Counted from the stretch's first letter, positions 8,932 to 18,377 are shown. The stretch is 64,000 bases of DNA from Prado023 sp963753075 (GCA_963753075.1 CAVWAR010000017.1:992001-1056000); one strand, 5' to 3'. A program made the numbers and translations. Notes: generated by a model not told the origin, from the sequence alone.

Positions 8932-9927
8932 ATGGACCGCTTTCGCTTCGCTGTCGTCGGCACGAACTGGATCACCGGCGCGCTCGTGGCCGCGGGCCGG
9001 ACGGTCGACGGGTTCGAGGTCGTCGCGGTGCACTCGCGCTCGGCCGGGACGGGTCAGCGGTTCGCGGACACCTACGGGATCCCTCGGGTGCACACGTCCA
9101 TGACAGGCCTCGCCGCCGACGACGAGATCGAGGCCGTCTACATCGCCAGCCCCAACTCACTGCATGCCGAGCAGGCGATCATGATGCTGCGCGCCGGCAA
9201 GCACGTGCTGGTCGAGAAGCCGTTGGGGGCCAATGCCCGCGAGGTCCACGACATGGCCGAGGCGGCAGCGCAGGCCGACAGGATCCTGATGGAGGCCTAT
9301 GTGTCTCCGTGGGAACCCAACATCGAGGGCATCGGTGCCGGCGTGCGGGAACTCGGGCAGCTGCGCCGGGTGGTGCTGGTCAAGGACCAGTACTCGTCAC
9401 GCTATGACCGGTTGAAGTCCGGCGAGCTGCCCAACGCCTTCAACCCGGAGTTCGCCGCAGGCTCACTCATGGACCTCGGCTTCTACCCCGTTGCCCTGTC
9501 CGTGCTGCTGTTCGGCACCCCGAGCTCGGTGCACGCCTCTGGGCTCATGCTGCCCAGCGGTGTCGACGGTCAGGGAACGGTCCTCCTTGGCTACGACGGG
9601 TTCGAGGTGGCCTGCCTGCACTCCAAGATCGCACCGACCGGGCTCGGTTCCCAGATCGCTGGCGAGGACGGCGTCATCACGTTCGACGACTGCAGCGTCC
9701 CCACCACGGTGCGCCGCACGCAGCGCGGTGGCCCCACCACCGATCTCAGCCGGGAGCAGTCGCAGGACCACATGCGCTACGAGGTCGAGCACTTCATCGC
9801 GTGCGTGCGCTCCGGGGACCCGTCACCGGCGTGGCCGGTGACCCGCTCGCTCGGGGTGACCCGGATTCTTGACGAGGCTCGCGCGCAGGTCGGTGTGCAC
9901 TTCCCGGCCGACACACGCAGGCGGTAG
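8932..9927 (+). CDS. Gfo/Idh/MocA family oxidoreductase
   Basis: 331 aa. An NAD(P)-dependent dehydrogenase or dehydratase-like enzyme of the glucose-fructose oxidoreductase family. The N-terminal Rossmann fold begins FRFAVVGTNWITG, and the family hallmark EKPLGAN is near residue 97. The C-terminal alpha/beta domain includes MDLGFYPVAL. The substrate cannot be told from sequence; sugars, inositols and related polyols are typical. The gene stands alone, divergent from the MetE-like gene, with a 66-base intergenic region. ATG 8932 is the first in-frame start. Confidence 0.9.
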   Translation: MDRFRFAVVGTNWITGALVAAGRTVDGFEVVAVHSRSAGTGQRFADTYGIPRVHTSMTGLAADDEIEAVYIASPNSLHAEQAIMMLRAGKHVLVEKPLGANAREVHDMAEAAAQADRILMEAYVSPWEPNIEGIGAGVRELGQLRRVVLVKDQYSSRYDRLKSGELPNAFNPEFAAGSLMDLGFYPVALSVLLFGTPSSVHASGLMLPSGVDGQGTVLLGYDGFEVACLHSKIAPTGLGSQIAGEDGVITFDDCSVPTTVRRTQRGGPTTDLSREQSQDHMRYEVEHFIACVRSGDPSPAWPVTRSLGVTRILDEARAQVGVHFPADTRRR

Positions 9928-9991
9928 CCACGGCGGTCGACACCGCTCGGCCCCGGGTCGGCACCGGCTGGGCATCCAGAACGCGAGCACC

Positions 9992-10297
9992 TCAGGCCCA
10001 GCCCAGGGCCCGGAGCGCTGCGGCCGTCGCCGCGGCGCTGAGGACCACCACGAGGAACGGGGCGCGCAGCAGCAGCGCGATCACAGCCACGCCCACACCC
10101 GCCGCGCGTGCGTCGATTGTGAACCCGTCCGGGCCCCAGAAGGTCTGGATCGTCAGCAGCGCGGCGAGCAGCGCGATCGGCAGCATCCCAGCGGCGCGAC
10201 GGACGAGCGGCCGCTCCAGGAGCTCCTCCGGCAGCAGATAGCCCATCCATTTGGTCACGAAGGCAAGGAACGACGCCGCCAGCACAGCCGGCCACAT
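9992..10297 (-). CDS. azlD: Branched-chain amino acid exporter small subunit AzlD
   Basis: 101 aa with about four hydrophobic helices, beginning MWPAVLAASFLAFVTKWMGY. AzlD pairs with the larger AzlC to export branched-chain amino acids or their analogues. ATG 10297 follows a GAGGGGG ribosome site. The start lies 14 bases past the azlC stop, so the two form one operon. The longer frame to 10507 is out-of-frame read-through over azlC and is not used. Confidence 0.88.
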   Translation of the reverse strand: MWPAVLAASFLAFVTKWMGYLLPEELLERPLVRRAAGMLPIALLAALLTIQTFWGPDGFTIDARAAGVGVAVIALLLRAPFLVVVLSAAATAAALRALGWA

Positions 10298-10310
10298 CAG
10301 GATCGCCCCC

Positions 10311-11102
10311 TCATGAAGCTCGGCCCCGGGTGAGCCACAGGGCACCGAGCACCGCGATGCCGGCACCGGCCAGGACCGGGACGCCAGGTCGGAGCACCGG
10401 GGCCAGCACGAGCGCCAGGAAGCCGGATACAACGGCCAGCGCCCACGCGGACCGATCGACAAGCCGCGGCCACAGCAGGGCCAGGAATCCCGCTGGGATG
10501 GCCGCATCGAGCCCGAGGACGGTCGGGTCGCTCACGGTCGCCGCGCCCAGGGCACCCACGAGCGTTCCCAGGTTCCACAGGAGGAACACCGCCCAGCCCG
10601 TCGACCAGAACGCTCGGCGCGAGGCTTCGGCGTCGGGCTCATAGGTCATTGCCATGGCTGTGCTCTCATCGATGGTGAACTGCGCGGCGCCCAGGCGGCG
10701 CAGACCCGTGACCCGCTGACCGGGATGACCGCGCGGGGACAGCACTGTGGCCATGTGCAGCGCGTACAGCCCATTGCGCAGACCCAGCAGCCAGGCGGTC
10801 AGCACGGCAGCCACCAGCCCACCGCCAGCGGCCACGACGCCCACGAAGGCGAACTGCGAGGCTCCCGTGAACATGAGCACGGACAGGGCCTGGGTCTGCG
10901 GCACGTCGAGGCCGGCTGCGACGCTCACAGCCCCGAAACTCACGGCGTACGCGCCCACGGCGATGCCGATCGACAGCGCGCGCGAGGGGATCCCATCCGG
11001 GTTTGCCGCCGCCGGCGCCCCCTCGGATTCGGCCCGCAGATTGGGGTCGCGCTGCTCGCCCCCGACTCGCTCCCCGTCGGCCGCCGGTGGCCCTGCGTTC
11101 AC
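10311..11102 (-). CDS. azlC: Branched-chain amino acid exporter large subunit AzlC
   Basis: 263 aa. The family motifs FTGASQFAFVGV (about 79-90), LLGLRNGLYALHM and FTIDESTAMA are all visible, and there are about six to seven membrane segments. The first ~38 residues are a polar, probably cytosolic, leader of uncertain start. The frame overlaps the mnmA stop by four bases (11099-11102) and azlD follows at once, so azlCD is joined to mnmA-iscS in one transcription direction. Exported substrates are probably branched-chain amino acids, by family. Confidence 0.9.
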   Translation of the reverse strand: MNAGPPAADGERVGGEQRDPNLRAESEGAPAAANPDGIPSRALSIGIAVGAYAVSFGAVSVAAGLDVPQTQALSVLMFTGASQFAFVGVVAAGGGLVAAVLTAWLLGLRNGLYALHMATVLSPRGHPGQRVTGLRRLGAAQFTIDESTAMAMTYEPDAEASRRAFWSTGWAVFLLWNLGTLVGALGAATVSDPTVLGLDAAIPAGFLALLWPRLVDRSAWALAVVSGFLALVLAPVLRPGVPVLAGAGIAVLGALWLTRGRAS

Positions 11103-12175
11103 GCCGCCCCGCGGGCGATCGTGCCTGACCCCACCACCCGGGTCCCGTCGTAGAGCACGGCGGCCTGCCCTGGCGCCAGCCCGCGCAGGGGGGTCTCGAG
11201 ATCGGCGACGAAGCCGTCGGCGGCGGGCAGCACGTCCGCGGGGACCTCCTCACCATGCGCACGGACCTGGACGCCGAGACGCGCCGGCCCGTCCAGCGGC
11301 GGCCCGCACCATCGGGGCCTGATGGCGGTGATCCGGTCGACTTCGAGCATCGCAGCAGGTCCCACATGCACGCGGCTGGTGCTGATGTCGACATCGACGA
11401 CGTAGCGCCGGGCCCCGTCGGGCGCGGGAACACCCAGGCCGACCCCGCGCCGCTGACCGACGGTGAACGCGTAGGCACCCTCGTGTGTGCCCACGACCTC
11501 ACCGGTGTCGGCTGCCACGATCTCCCCGGGGGCCGCTCCCAGGCGGTCGCGCAGGAATCCCGCCGTGTCCCCGGTCGGGATGAAGCAGATGTCGTGGCTG
11601 TCCGGCTTGCTGGCCACCGAGAGCTCCAGGGCCGCCGCCTCAGCCCGGACCTCGGACTTCAGCGAGTCGCCAAGCGGGAACAGGCAGCCAGCGAGCTGGT
11701 CGGCCTCGAGCACGCCGAGCACATAGGACTGGTCCTTGCCCGGGTCAGCGGCCCGGTGCAGCTCGCGACCGCCCGGCCCGTCGATCAGCCGGGCGTAGTG
11801 TCCGGTGCACACGGCATCGAAGCCGAGCGCCCGGCCGCGGTCGAGCACGGCGGCGAACTTGATCCGCTCGTTGCAGCGCAGGCACGGGTTCGGGGTTCGA
11901 CCCGCCGCGTACTCAGCCAGGAAGTCGTCGACCACACCGGCGGCGAACTCCTCGGACATGTCCCAGACGTAGAAGGGGATCCCGAGGATGTCGGCGGCGC
12001 GCCATGCATCTCGAGAGTCCTCGATCGTGCAGCATCCCCGGGCTCCGGAGCGGTAGGACTCCGGGTTGCGCGACAGCGCCAGGTGCACGCCGGTGACCTC
12101 ATGGCCTGCGGCCACGGCCCGGGCTGCGGCCACTGCGGAGTCGACGCCGCCGGACATGGCGGCCAGGACCTTCAT
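11099..12175 (-). CDS. mnmA: tRNA-uridine 2-sulfurtransferase MnmA
   Basis: 358 aa. MnmA thiolates U34 of the tRNAs for Lys, Glu and Gln. The PP-loop ATP-binding motif SGGVDS is at residues 8-13. The nucleophilic cysteine is C98 (TPNPCLRC) and the second persulfide cysteine is C197 (HDICFIP). It sits immediately downstream of iscS (one base between stop and start), the cysteine desulfurase that provides its sulfur; this pairing is also seen in mycobacteria (Rv3024c/Rv3025c). Confidence 0.97.
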   Translation of the reverse strand: MKVLAAMSGGVDSAVAAARAVAAGHEVTGVHLALSRNPESYRSGARGCCTIEDSRDAWRAADILGIPFYVWDMSEEFAAGVVDDFLAEYAAGRTPNPCLRCNERIKFAAVLDRGRALGFDAVCTGHYARLIDGPGGRELHRAADPGKDQSYVLGVLEADQLAGCLFPLGDSLKSEVRAEAAALELSVASKPDSHDICFIPTGDTAGFLRDRLGAAPGEIVAADTGEVVGTHEGAYAFTVGQRRGVGLGVPAPDGARRYVVDVDISTSRVHVGPAAMLEVDRITAIRPRWCGPPLDGPARLGVQVRAHGEEVPADVLPAADGFVADLETPLRGLAPGQAAVLYDGTRVVGSGTIARGAA

Positions 12176-12176
12176 C

Positions 12177-13388
12177 TCAGGCTCCGTCGCGGGCTGCGGC
12201 CGCCATCTGCGAGCTCACCCGGATCTGCCCGGCACGCCCGGCCCGCTCCAGCACGGCCGGCAGGGCCTCCACCAGGGCATCGACGTCCTCCTGGCTCGTC
12301 GTGTGGCCGAGGCTGAAGCGCAGCGAGGAGCGAGCCCGGACCGGATCGATCCCCATACCCAGCAGCACGTGGCTGGGTTCAGGCACTCCGGCGCTGCACG
12401 CTGACCCTGTGGACACCTCGACTCCGGCCGCGTCCAGCAGCATCAGCAGCGCATCGCTCTCGCAACCCGGGAACGAGACGTGGGCATTGCCCGGGAGCCG
12501 CGCCTCGGGGCCTCCGAGGGCACCGTTCACGATCGAGTCGGGGGCCACGGCGAGGACCCGGGCGAGCAGGTCATCGCGGAGCAGCTGGATCCGGCCCGAT
12601 CGCGCCGGCATGTCGCCGAGCACATGGTCGACCGCGGCCGCGAACCCGACGATCGACGGCACGTCCAGGGTGCCGGACCGGACCTGACGCTCCTGTCCGC
12701 CGCCGTGTGTCAGCGGCGTGAGCTCCAGCCCACGCCGGGCGATCAGCGCGCCGACGCCCAACGGTCCCCCGAGCTTGTGCGATGAGATCGCCATCGTGTC
12801 CGGCAGGCTGGCGTCCACGGGGATCGAGCCGAGCGCCTGGACGGCATCGACGTGCAGCGGAACCCCCGCCCGCGTGCACGCGTCAGCGATCTCGGCGATC
12901 GGCTGGACGGTGCCGACCTCGTTGTTGGCCCACATGACTGCGACCAGCGCCGTGCGACCGGGATGCGCCTCCAGCTCGGCACGGACCTGGGCTGGGTCCA
13001 CCCGACCCTCGCGGTCCACGTCGAGCCAGACCACCTCCGCGCCCTCATGCTCCCCCAGCCAGTGGACGGGGTCCAGGACAGCGTGGTGCTCGATCCGGGC
13101 GGCCAGCACGCGACGCCGCGCCGGATCCTGGCCGGATCGGGCCCAGTACAGCCCCTTGACCGCCAGGTTGTCTGCCTCGGTGCCGCCGGCGGTGAAGAGC
13201 ACCTCGCTGGGGACCACCCCCAAGGCACCGGCGATGACCTCGCGGGCCTCCTCCACCCGGCGCCGGGAAGCACGCCCCGCCCCATGCAGCGAGGACGCAT
13301 TCCCGGTCATGCCGAGGGCGCCGACTATCGCATCGCGCGCGCAGTCGAGCAGCGGCGTGGTCGCCGCATGGTCCAAGTAGGTGCGCAT
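12177..13388 (-). CDS. iscS: Cysteine desulfurase, IscS/NifS type
   Basis: 403 aa. This PLP enzyme takes sulfur from cysteine to form a persulfide. The N-terminal YLDHAATTP, PLP lysine K205 (SSHKLGG) and active-site C331 (STGSACSAG) are present. ATG 13388 is preferred to the TTG one codon upstream because a TAGGAT box (minus strand, 13396-13401) is seven bases away, a leaderless arrangement. The operon is iscS-mnmA-azlC-azlD, so the primary partner is presumably MnmA. No Fe-S scaffold gene is adjacent. Confidence 0.96.
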   Translation of the reverse strand: MRTYLDHAATTPLLDCARDAIVGALGMTGNASSLHGAGRASRRRVEEAREVIAGALGVVPSEVLFTAGGTEADNLAVKGLYWARSGQDPARRRVLAARIEHHAVLDPVHWLGEHEGAEVVWLDVDREGRVDPAQVRAELEAHPGRTALVAVMWANNEVGTVQPIAEIADACTRAGVPLHVDAVQALGSIPVDASLPDTMAISSHKLGGPLGVGALIARRGLELTPLTHGGGQERQVRSGTLDVPSIVGFAAAVDHVLGDMPARSGRIQLLRDDLLARVLAVAPDSIVNGALGGPEARLPGNAHVSFPGCESDALLMLLDAAGVEVSTGSACSAGVPEPSHVLLGMGIDPVRARSSLRFSLGHTTSQEDVDALVEALPAVLERAGRAGQIRVSSQMAAAARDGA

Positions 13389-13528
13389 CAAGGCAATCCT
13401 AGGTCCGCACCAAGGAATGGGGCATTCGCTGGCCCACGGCCGAGCCGCACTCGGCGGCAGAGCTATGGCGTGTCAGTATCAGATAGGTGTTGTGCGTGCG
13501 TCGACGCGCTGCGAATGGGGAGGATCGC

Positions 13529-14896
13529 ATGGGACGTTTGGGGAGATTCACCGTCGCTGGCGCCGCGGCGCTGGGGCTCGTGGCCGCTGGCCTTGGTGCG
13601 CCGGCACAGGCCGCGCCCCGGAGCTGGCCTGTCAACCCCGGGGCGGTGGGCTCCCTCTACGGGAGCCCGGACCCCGGTGGACTGGCGAGTGTGCGCATGT
13701 GGGGATCGGCGATCTGGTGCTACATGCAGCCCACCCCTGGGGCCAACGTGGCAGCAAACCTCCACGCCTCGCTCGCCCCCACCCTGGACCAGGTGGCCGC
13801 CGCGGGTGGAACCGCGATCGTGACGATGGGCCATCCCGCGCCCTGGGTCTTCGACAACCATCCCCGGGCAGTGGCCCCCACCAAGCTCTGGGCCTGCGGC
13901 GACCACGCGTCCGGGGTGTCGATCCCCAGCCCCGCGTCCCTGAAGCCGCGACGCTCGGGGGCGCCTTCCGTGCAGGCCCAACGCTGGGCTGCCTACGTGG
14001 GTTCGGTGGTGGACTACATCACCGCGCGTTACGCGGGACGCCTCAAGGTGGTCCTCGAGACATGGAACGAGCCCAACCTGTCCAGCGGACTGAACTACAA
14101 GCTCCGAGTCCCAGGGGCAGCCAGAACCATGAAGCAGGCCGCCTCGGCCCTGCACACTTACGACTCGATCGCCTACGACGTGATCCGGAAGAAGGGGGCC
14201 CGCGGCACGGTGTCGCTGGGCTCGAGCGCCCTGTTCACCCGTGCCAACTCCTTCTCGAAGCGCTACCTCAAGGCACACAACAAGAAGCGGAGGATCAACG
14301 CGATCCACGTCAACGTGTACGGCTTCAACGGCAAGAACGCCACCAAGATGGCCGCGGACTGGGACCGGCGCCTGGCCAAGTTCCGCAAGCGAGTGGTCAA
14401 GCTCCGCAAGCTGCGGTCACTGCCCATGCGCGTCACTGAGGCCAACCTCAACCTGGTCAACCGCAACGGCAATCCGAGCAATCTGCGCCGGTCGACCGCC
14501 AAGCCGGCTGCCCAGCGGCGCCTGGCGACCGCCACCCAGATGAACGCCTACTACTGGGGCTCCTCGTCGGTGTACTGGCTGGTGCCGTGGCGACCCGAGC
14601 AGACCGCGGTGCATGTGCGCTCCGCGCCGGGCAACCCCGCACGTGACAGCCTGGCGGTCCTGCAGGGCGCCCTGCAGGGGAGCACCTTCAAGGGCTGCTC
14701 CCAGCGCAAGCGCCTGCGCACCTGCACCTTCGTCGCCCCGTCAGGTGCCCGCGCTCGCGTCCTATGGCGCACGTCGGGCTCCACGAAGGTGCGCCTGAGC
14801 CGCAGAACCGAGGTCCTGAGCATGAACGGCGCAACCCGGACCTTCGGGCGCGGCGCCCGGATCAAGGTGGGAACCACGCCACTCGTCCTGCGCTGA
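13529..14896 (+). CDS. Secreted glycoside-hydrolase-like TIM-barrel protein
   Basis: 455 aa. ATG 13529 follows a GGGGAGGA ribosome site and starts a signal peptide ending AQA-AP near residue 29. ETWNEPN (E181) matches the clan-A acid/base motif, and MRVTEANLN (E304) is in the right place to be the nucleophile. The overall pattern is similar to GH5/GH39-type enzymes. The C-terminal ~80 residues are rich in Arg and Ser and look like a small beta domain. A second start at 13487 would hide the signal peptide. The polysaccharide target is unknown. A strong terminator follows. Confidence 0.75.
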   Translation: MGRLGRFTVAGAAALGLVAAGLGAPAQAAPRSWPVNPGAVGSLYGSPDPGGLASVRMWGSAIWCYMQPTPGANVAANLHASLAPTLDQVAAAGGTAIVTMGHPAPWVFDNHPRAVAPTKLWACGDHASGVSIPSPASLKPRRSGAPSVQAQRWAAYVGSVVDYITARYAGRLKVVLETWNEPNLSSGLNYKLRVPGAARTMKQAASALHTYDSIAYDVIRKKGARGTVSLGSSALFTRANSFSKRYLKAHNKKRRINAIHVNVYGFNGKNATKMAADWDRRLAKFRKRVVKLRKLRSLPMRVTEANLNLVNRNGNPSNLRRSTAKPAAQRRLATATQMNAYYWGSSSVYWLVPWRPEQTAVHVRSAPGNPARDSLAVLQGALQGSTFKGCSQRKRLRTCTFVAPSGARARVLWRTSGSTKVRLSRRTEVLSMNGATRTFGRGARIKVGTTPLVLR

Positions 14897-14951
14897 GCCC
14901 GATCCTCCGGCGCTCGGACAGGATCATCGGCGCCGGGCTGGGACTCACCAC

Positions 14952-14995
14952 GCAGGAAGCGGGGCCCGCCCCCCCGGGCGGGCCCCGCTTTCCTG
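14952..14995. terminator. Bidirectional hairpin terminator between the glycosidase-like gene and etfA
   Basis: A near-perfect stem of about 19 bp (GCAGGAAGCGGGGCCCGCC paired with its complement) surrounds a short C-rich loop. It lies between convergent stop codons at 14896 and 15007. Confidence 0.85.
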
Positions 14996-15006
14996 CGCTT
15001 CTCGAG

Positions 15007-15960
15007 TCAGCCCTTGCGCTTGCCGACCTCTTCTGTCAGCTGCGGGACCACCGCGAAAAGGTCTCCCACGACGCCGAAGTCGGCGAGCTCGAAGATCGGG
15101 GCCTCGGGGTCCTTGTTGACCACGATGACGGTCTTCGACGTCTGCATGCCGGCCCGGTGCTGGATCGCCCCGGAGATGCCGTTGGCGATGTAGAGCTGCG
15201 GGGCTACCGTCTTGCCGGTCTGGCCGACTTGGAACTGGTGCGGGTACCAGCCAGCATCCGTGGCAGCGCGCGAGGCGCCGACGGCGGCATCGAGCGAGTC
15301 GGCGAGGGCCTCAATGACACCGAAGCCCTCCTCCCCGCCCACGCCACGGCCGCCGGACACGACAACAGCAGCCTCGGCGAGGTCAGGACGACCGCCCTTG
15401 GCCTGGATCACCCGGTCAGTGACCTTCGCCGACTTGGCGGCATCCGAGAGCTCGACCGCGACATCGACACGGGCACCGGCGGCTGCGGCGGCCTCCGGCG
15501 ACGTGCTGTTCGGACGGACGGTGATGATCGGGGTGCCGACCGCCACCTTCGACTTCACGACCGTGGCGCCGCCAAAGACCGACTGCGTCGCAGTGCCGTC
15601 GGCGCCCACGTCGACAGCGTCGGTGATGATCCCCGAGCCTGACTTGATCGCCAGTCGCGCAGCGACCTCCTTGCCCTCGGCGCTGCTGGCCACGAGGACC
15701 GCTGCCGGGGACTTCTCAGCCACGAGCTTGGCCAGGACCTCGGCCTTGGGTGCAACCGGGTGTGCGGTCAGCTCGTCGGCGTCGGCGACGTAGACCGTCG
15801 CCGCACCGTGCTCGGCCAGGCCGGGGATCGCTGCGTCAGCGCCTGAGCCGACCAGCACGGCCGCCGGCTCGCCGATGCGCTTGGCAAGCGCCAGCAGCTC
15901 GTAGGTGACCTTCTTCACATCGCCGTCGACATGCTCGACGAGCACAAGTACTTCAGCCAT
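15007..15960 (-). CDS. etfA: Electron transfer flavoprotein alpha subunit
   Basis: 317 aa. EtfA carries the FAD that collects electrons from acyl-CoA and related dehydrogenases. The C-terminal FAD-binding region shows GGRGVGGEEGF (about 198-208), the QVGQTGK segment and SGAIQHRAGM. It follows etfB after 11 bases, forming the two-gene operon etfB-etfA, as Rv3029c-Rv3028c in M. tuberculosis. ATG 15960. Confidence 0.97.
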   Translation of the reverse strand: MAEVLVLVEHVDGDVKKVTYELLALAKRIGEPAAVLVGSGADAAIPGLAEHGAATVYVADADELTAHPVAPKAEVLAKLVAEKSPAAVLVASSAEGKEVAARLAIKSGSGIITDAVDVGADGTATQSVFGGATVVKSKVAVGTPIITVRPNSTSPEAAAAAGARVDVAVELSDAAKSAKVTDRVIQAKGGRPDLAEAAVVVSGGRGVGGEEGFGVIEALADSLDAAVGASRAATDAGWYPHQFQVGQTGKTVAPQLYIANGISGAIQHRAGMQTSKTVIVVNKDPEAPIFELADFGVVGDLFAVVPQLTEEVGKRKG

Positions 15961-15971
15961 TGCTGGGCTCC

Positions 15972-16751
15972 TCAGATGAACTTCTGCGCGGACAGGAAAT
16001 CTGCGATGGCCACGCCACCGTTGCCGTCATCCTCGACGACCGTGCCCTTGGCCTTGGGGGGCCGAGCGGCTGCCTCCTCGACGACCGACCAGGCAGCGCC
16101 CAGGCCGACGCTGCTCGCGTCGATACCCAGACCGGCCAGATCGAGGGTCTCGACCGGCTTCTTCTTGGCGGCCATGATCCCCTTGAACGAGGGGTACCGG
16201 GGCTCGTTGATCTTCTCGACGACACTGACCACCGCAGGCAGAGTGGCCTCCACGACGTCGTAGCCGTACTCGGTCACCCGATTGGTGGTGACGTTCGTGC
16301 CGTCCACAGCGACCGAGCTGCAGAACGTCAGCTGCGGCAGCCCGAGGCGCTCGGCCACCATGGCGGGAACGACCGACATGCGCGCATCGGTCGACTCGCA
16401 CCCCAGGAGCACGAGGTCGGCGCCCTGGCCCTCGATTGCCTTCGCCAGGGCGAGCGACGTGGCCACGGCATCCGAGCCGTGCAGCCCGTCGTCAAGGACG
16501 TGCACACCGGCGTCGGCGCCCATGGACAGGGCCTTGCGGATGGTGTCGGTGGCCTGATCCGGCCCCATCGACAGCACCACGACCTCGCCGCCGTTCGCCT
16601 CCTTGAGGCGCAGCGCCTCCTCCATGGCGTATTCGTCGATCTCGTTCATCACGGCATCCACCGAGCCGCGATCCAACGTGTTGTCGGCTGGGCTGAGGGT
16701 CTTCTCCGCCCAGCTATCCGGGACCTGCTTCACACAGACAACGATCTTCAT
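15972..16751 (-). CDS. etfB: Electron transfer flavoprotein beta subunit
   Basis: 259 aa from ATG 16751 (MKIVVCVKQVPDSW). The longer frame to 16778 adds nine residues without family support. The EtfB signature region VVEATLPAVVSVVEKINEPRYPS (about 175-197) is present. It binds AMP and forms the heterodimer with EtfA. The intergenic region upstream holds a TACCC/GGGTA inverted repeat that may be an operator. Confidence 0.96.
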   Translation of the reverse strand: MKIVVCVKQVPDSWAEKTLSPADNTLDRGSVDAVMNEIDEYAMEEALRLKEANGGEVVVLSMGPDQATDTIRKALSMGADAGVHVLDDGLHGSDAVATSLALAKAIEGQGADLVLLGCESTDARMSVVPAMVAERLGLPQLTFCSSVAVDGTNVTTNRVTEYGYDVVEATLPAVVSVVEKINEPRYPSFKGIMAAKKKPVETLDLAGLGIDASSVGLGAAWSVVEEAAARPPKAKGTVVEDDGNGGVAIADFLSAQKFI

Positions 16752-17087
16752 GGTCGCGTCGTCGACCTCTCTCATCACCCGGAGCGCCAGAGAGGGCTCC
16801 GGTGGCCAGTTCGTACGATCTGCTGGGCGATCCGCCGCCCGCGGCTACATGCTACCCGTGGGTAACAAGTGCTGCCGATCGGGTCAATCCTAGGCACCTC
16901 GCGGCGGCGCGGATGCGGCCCCCCGACCCGAGCCGCCGGGCCGAAGGTCCCGCTGACCGACAGGGCGGATCCGACGTGGCCCGCTGGAGCCGATCTGGCG
17001 TGGCGCAACGCCTGAGCGCCCCCAATGCGGACGGCATGGTGGGATAGCGCTCTCTCAAAGCCAGGTCGGCGCTACGATGCATGCGCG
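16752..17087. other. 336-base divergent intergenic region between etfB and the GT4 gene
   Basis: No gene is supported here. Contents seen: the inverted repeat TACCC-GT-GGGTA at 16853-16864, about 100 bases upstream of etfB; a TAGCAT sequence on the minus strand overlapping it; and TACGAT at 17073-17078, a likely -10 box for the downstream glycosyltransferase. The rest is G/C-rich sequence without a clear structure. Confidence 0.6.
16853..16864. promoter_or_regulatory. Candidate operator TACCC-N2-GGGTA upstream of etfBA
   Basis: A 12-base inverted repeat with five-base arms and a two-base centre. It is placed where a TetR-type regulator of fatty-acid or acyl-CoA metabolism could control etfBA. 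This is inferred from position and symmetry only. Confidence 0.3.
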
Positions 17088-18377
17088 ATGCGCATTCTGC
17101 ACCTGACTTGGGAGTACCCGCCGGTGATGTTCGGCGGGCTGGGTCGACATGTCCACTCCTTGGCCGCAGCACAGGCGGCCAGCGGGCACGACGTCGCGGT
17201 GATCACCCAGGCGCCGAACTCCGCAGCCCCTGCGCGGGTCCCGCGGGGGGCGTCCGGGCCGGTGCACGTCATCCGGGCCTCGGTGGACAGCACCACACAT
17301 GACCCCCGCGACCTGTTGGCGCACGTCGCGGAGATGGAGCGCGAATTCACCGGTGCGGGTAACCAGCTGTTCACCGGGTGGCAGCCGGACGTGATCCACG
17401 CCCACGACTGGATGGTCGCCCACGCGGCTGTGGCCCTGCGCGAGCGGTCAGGGGCGCCCCTGACCACGACGATCCACGCAACGGAGGCCGGACGGCACCG
17501 GGGCTGGGTGACCACGGACCTGTCCGTGGCGATCCACGGGATCGAGGGGTGGCTGGCCAGAACGTCCGATGCCCTCATCGCGTGCTCACCGACCATGCGC
17601 GACGAGTTGCGCGTCCTGTTCAGCGTGGGCTCGGCACATGTGGTGCCCAACGGGATCACGCCGGCAGACTGGAACCCTGCACCGGGAGCTGCGCAGCGGG
17701 TCCGCACCGAGCATGCCCAGGGCGGCCCGCTGCTCGCCTGCACCGGGCGGGCCGAGTGGGAGAAGGGTGTGCAGACGCTGCTCGCGGCCATGCCTGCCCT
17801 GCGGGCGTCCCACCCCGGAATCCGACTGCTCGTCGCGGGCCGCGGCAGCTACCTCGACGAGCTGCAGCGGCAGGCCAGTCACCTCGGACTCAACGGCTCG
17901 GTGCGCTTCCTCGGCTGGGTCAGCGAGGAGGACCTGCGCGCGATCGTGGCTGCTGCCGACCTGGCCGTCACCCCCAGCCTGTATGAGCCGTTCGGGCTGG
18001 TAGCCCTCGAGGCGGCAACGATCGGAACGCCGCTGGTGGTCGCCCGAGCGGGGGGACTGGCCGAGTTCGCCGGCGACGAGGAGCGAGCCCTGACCTTCAC
18101 TCCCGGGGACGCTGCGAGCCTCGAACGGGCCGTTGACCGCGCCCTCGGCGATCCGCAGGCGACGCGGGAACGCGCCGATCGGGCCCGGGTCACCGTGCGA
18201 TCGGAGTACGGCTGGGACACCGTGGCCACCCAGACCACGGCCGTGTACGAGGTTGCCCGGGCCAGCCTCGGCACCAGCCCCGACGACCCGAGGCTCAAGA
18301 TCAGCGCTGCCCGCCACGCACTGAGTCCGGTGCCGCTGCTCGCGCCACCCGGCCCACTTCTGGACGTCCCGCGGTGA
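17088..18377 (+). CDS. GT4-family glycosyltransferase (Rv3032-like)
   Basis: 429 aa from ATG 17088 (MRILHLTWEYPPV). The N-terminal GGLGRHV is the acceptor/nucleotide glycine loop of GT4 and glycogen-synthase-like enzymes. The C-terminal domain has GRAEWEKG and the EX7E motif EPFGLVALE. In M. tuberculosis the neighbour of etfAB, Rv3032, is an alpha-1,4-glucosyltransferase for methylglucose lipopolysaccharide and glycogen; position and sequence suggest an orthologue, but the product here is unproven. A TACGAT box lies nine bases upstream. The gene overlaps the CPBP protease by four bases. Confidence 0.9.
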   Translation: MRILHLTWEYPPVMFGGLGRHVHSLAAAQAASGHDVAVITQAPNSAAPARVPRGASGPVHVIRASVDSTTHDPRDLLAHVAEMEREFTGAGNQLFTGWQPDVIHAHDWMVAHAAVALRERSGAPLTTTIHATEAGRHRGWVTTDLSVAIHGIEGWLARTSDALIACSPTMRDELRVLFSVGSAHVVPNGITPADWNPAPGAAQRVRTEHAQGGPLLACTGRAEWEKGVQTLLAAMPALRASHPGIRLLVAGRGSYLDELQRQASHLGLNGSVRFLGWVSEEDLRAIVAAADLAVTPSLYEPFGLVALEAATIGTPLVVARAGGLAEFAGDEERALTFTPGDAASLERAVDRALGDPQATRERADRARVTVRSEYGWDTVATQTTAVYEVARASLGTSPDDPRLKISAARHALSPVPLLAPPGPLLDVPR

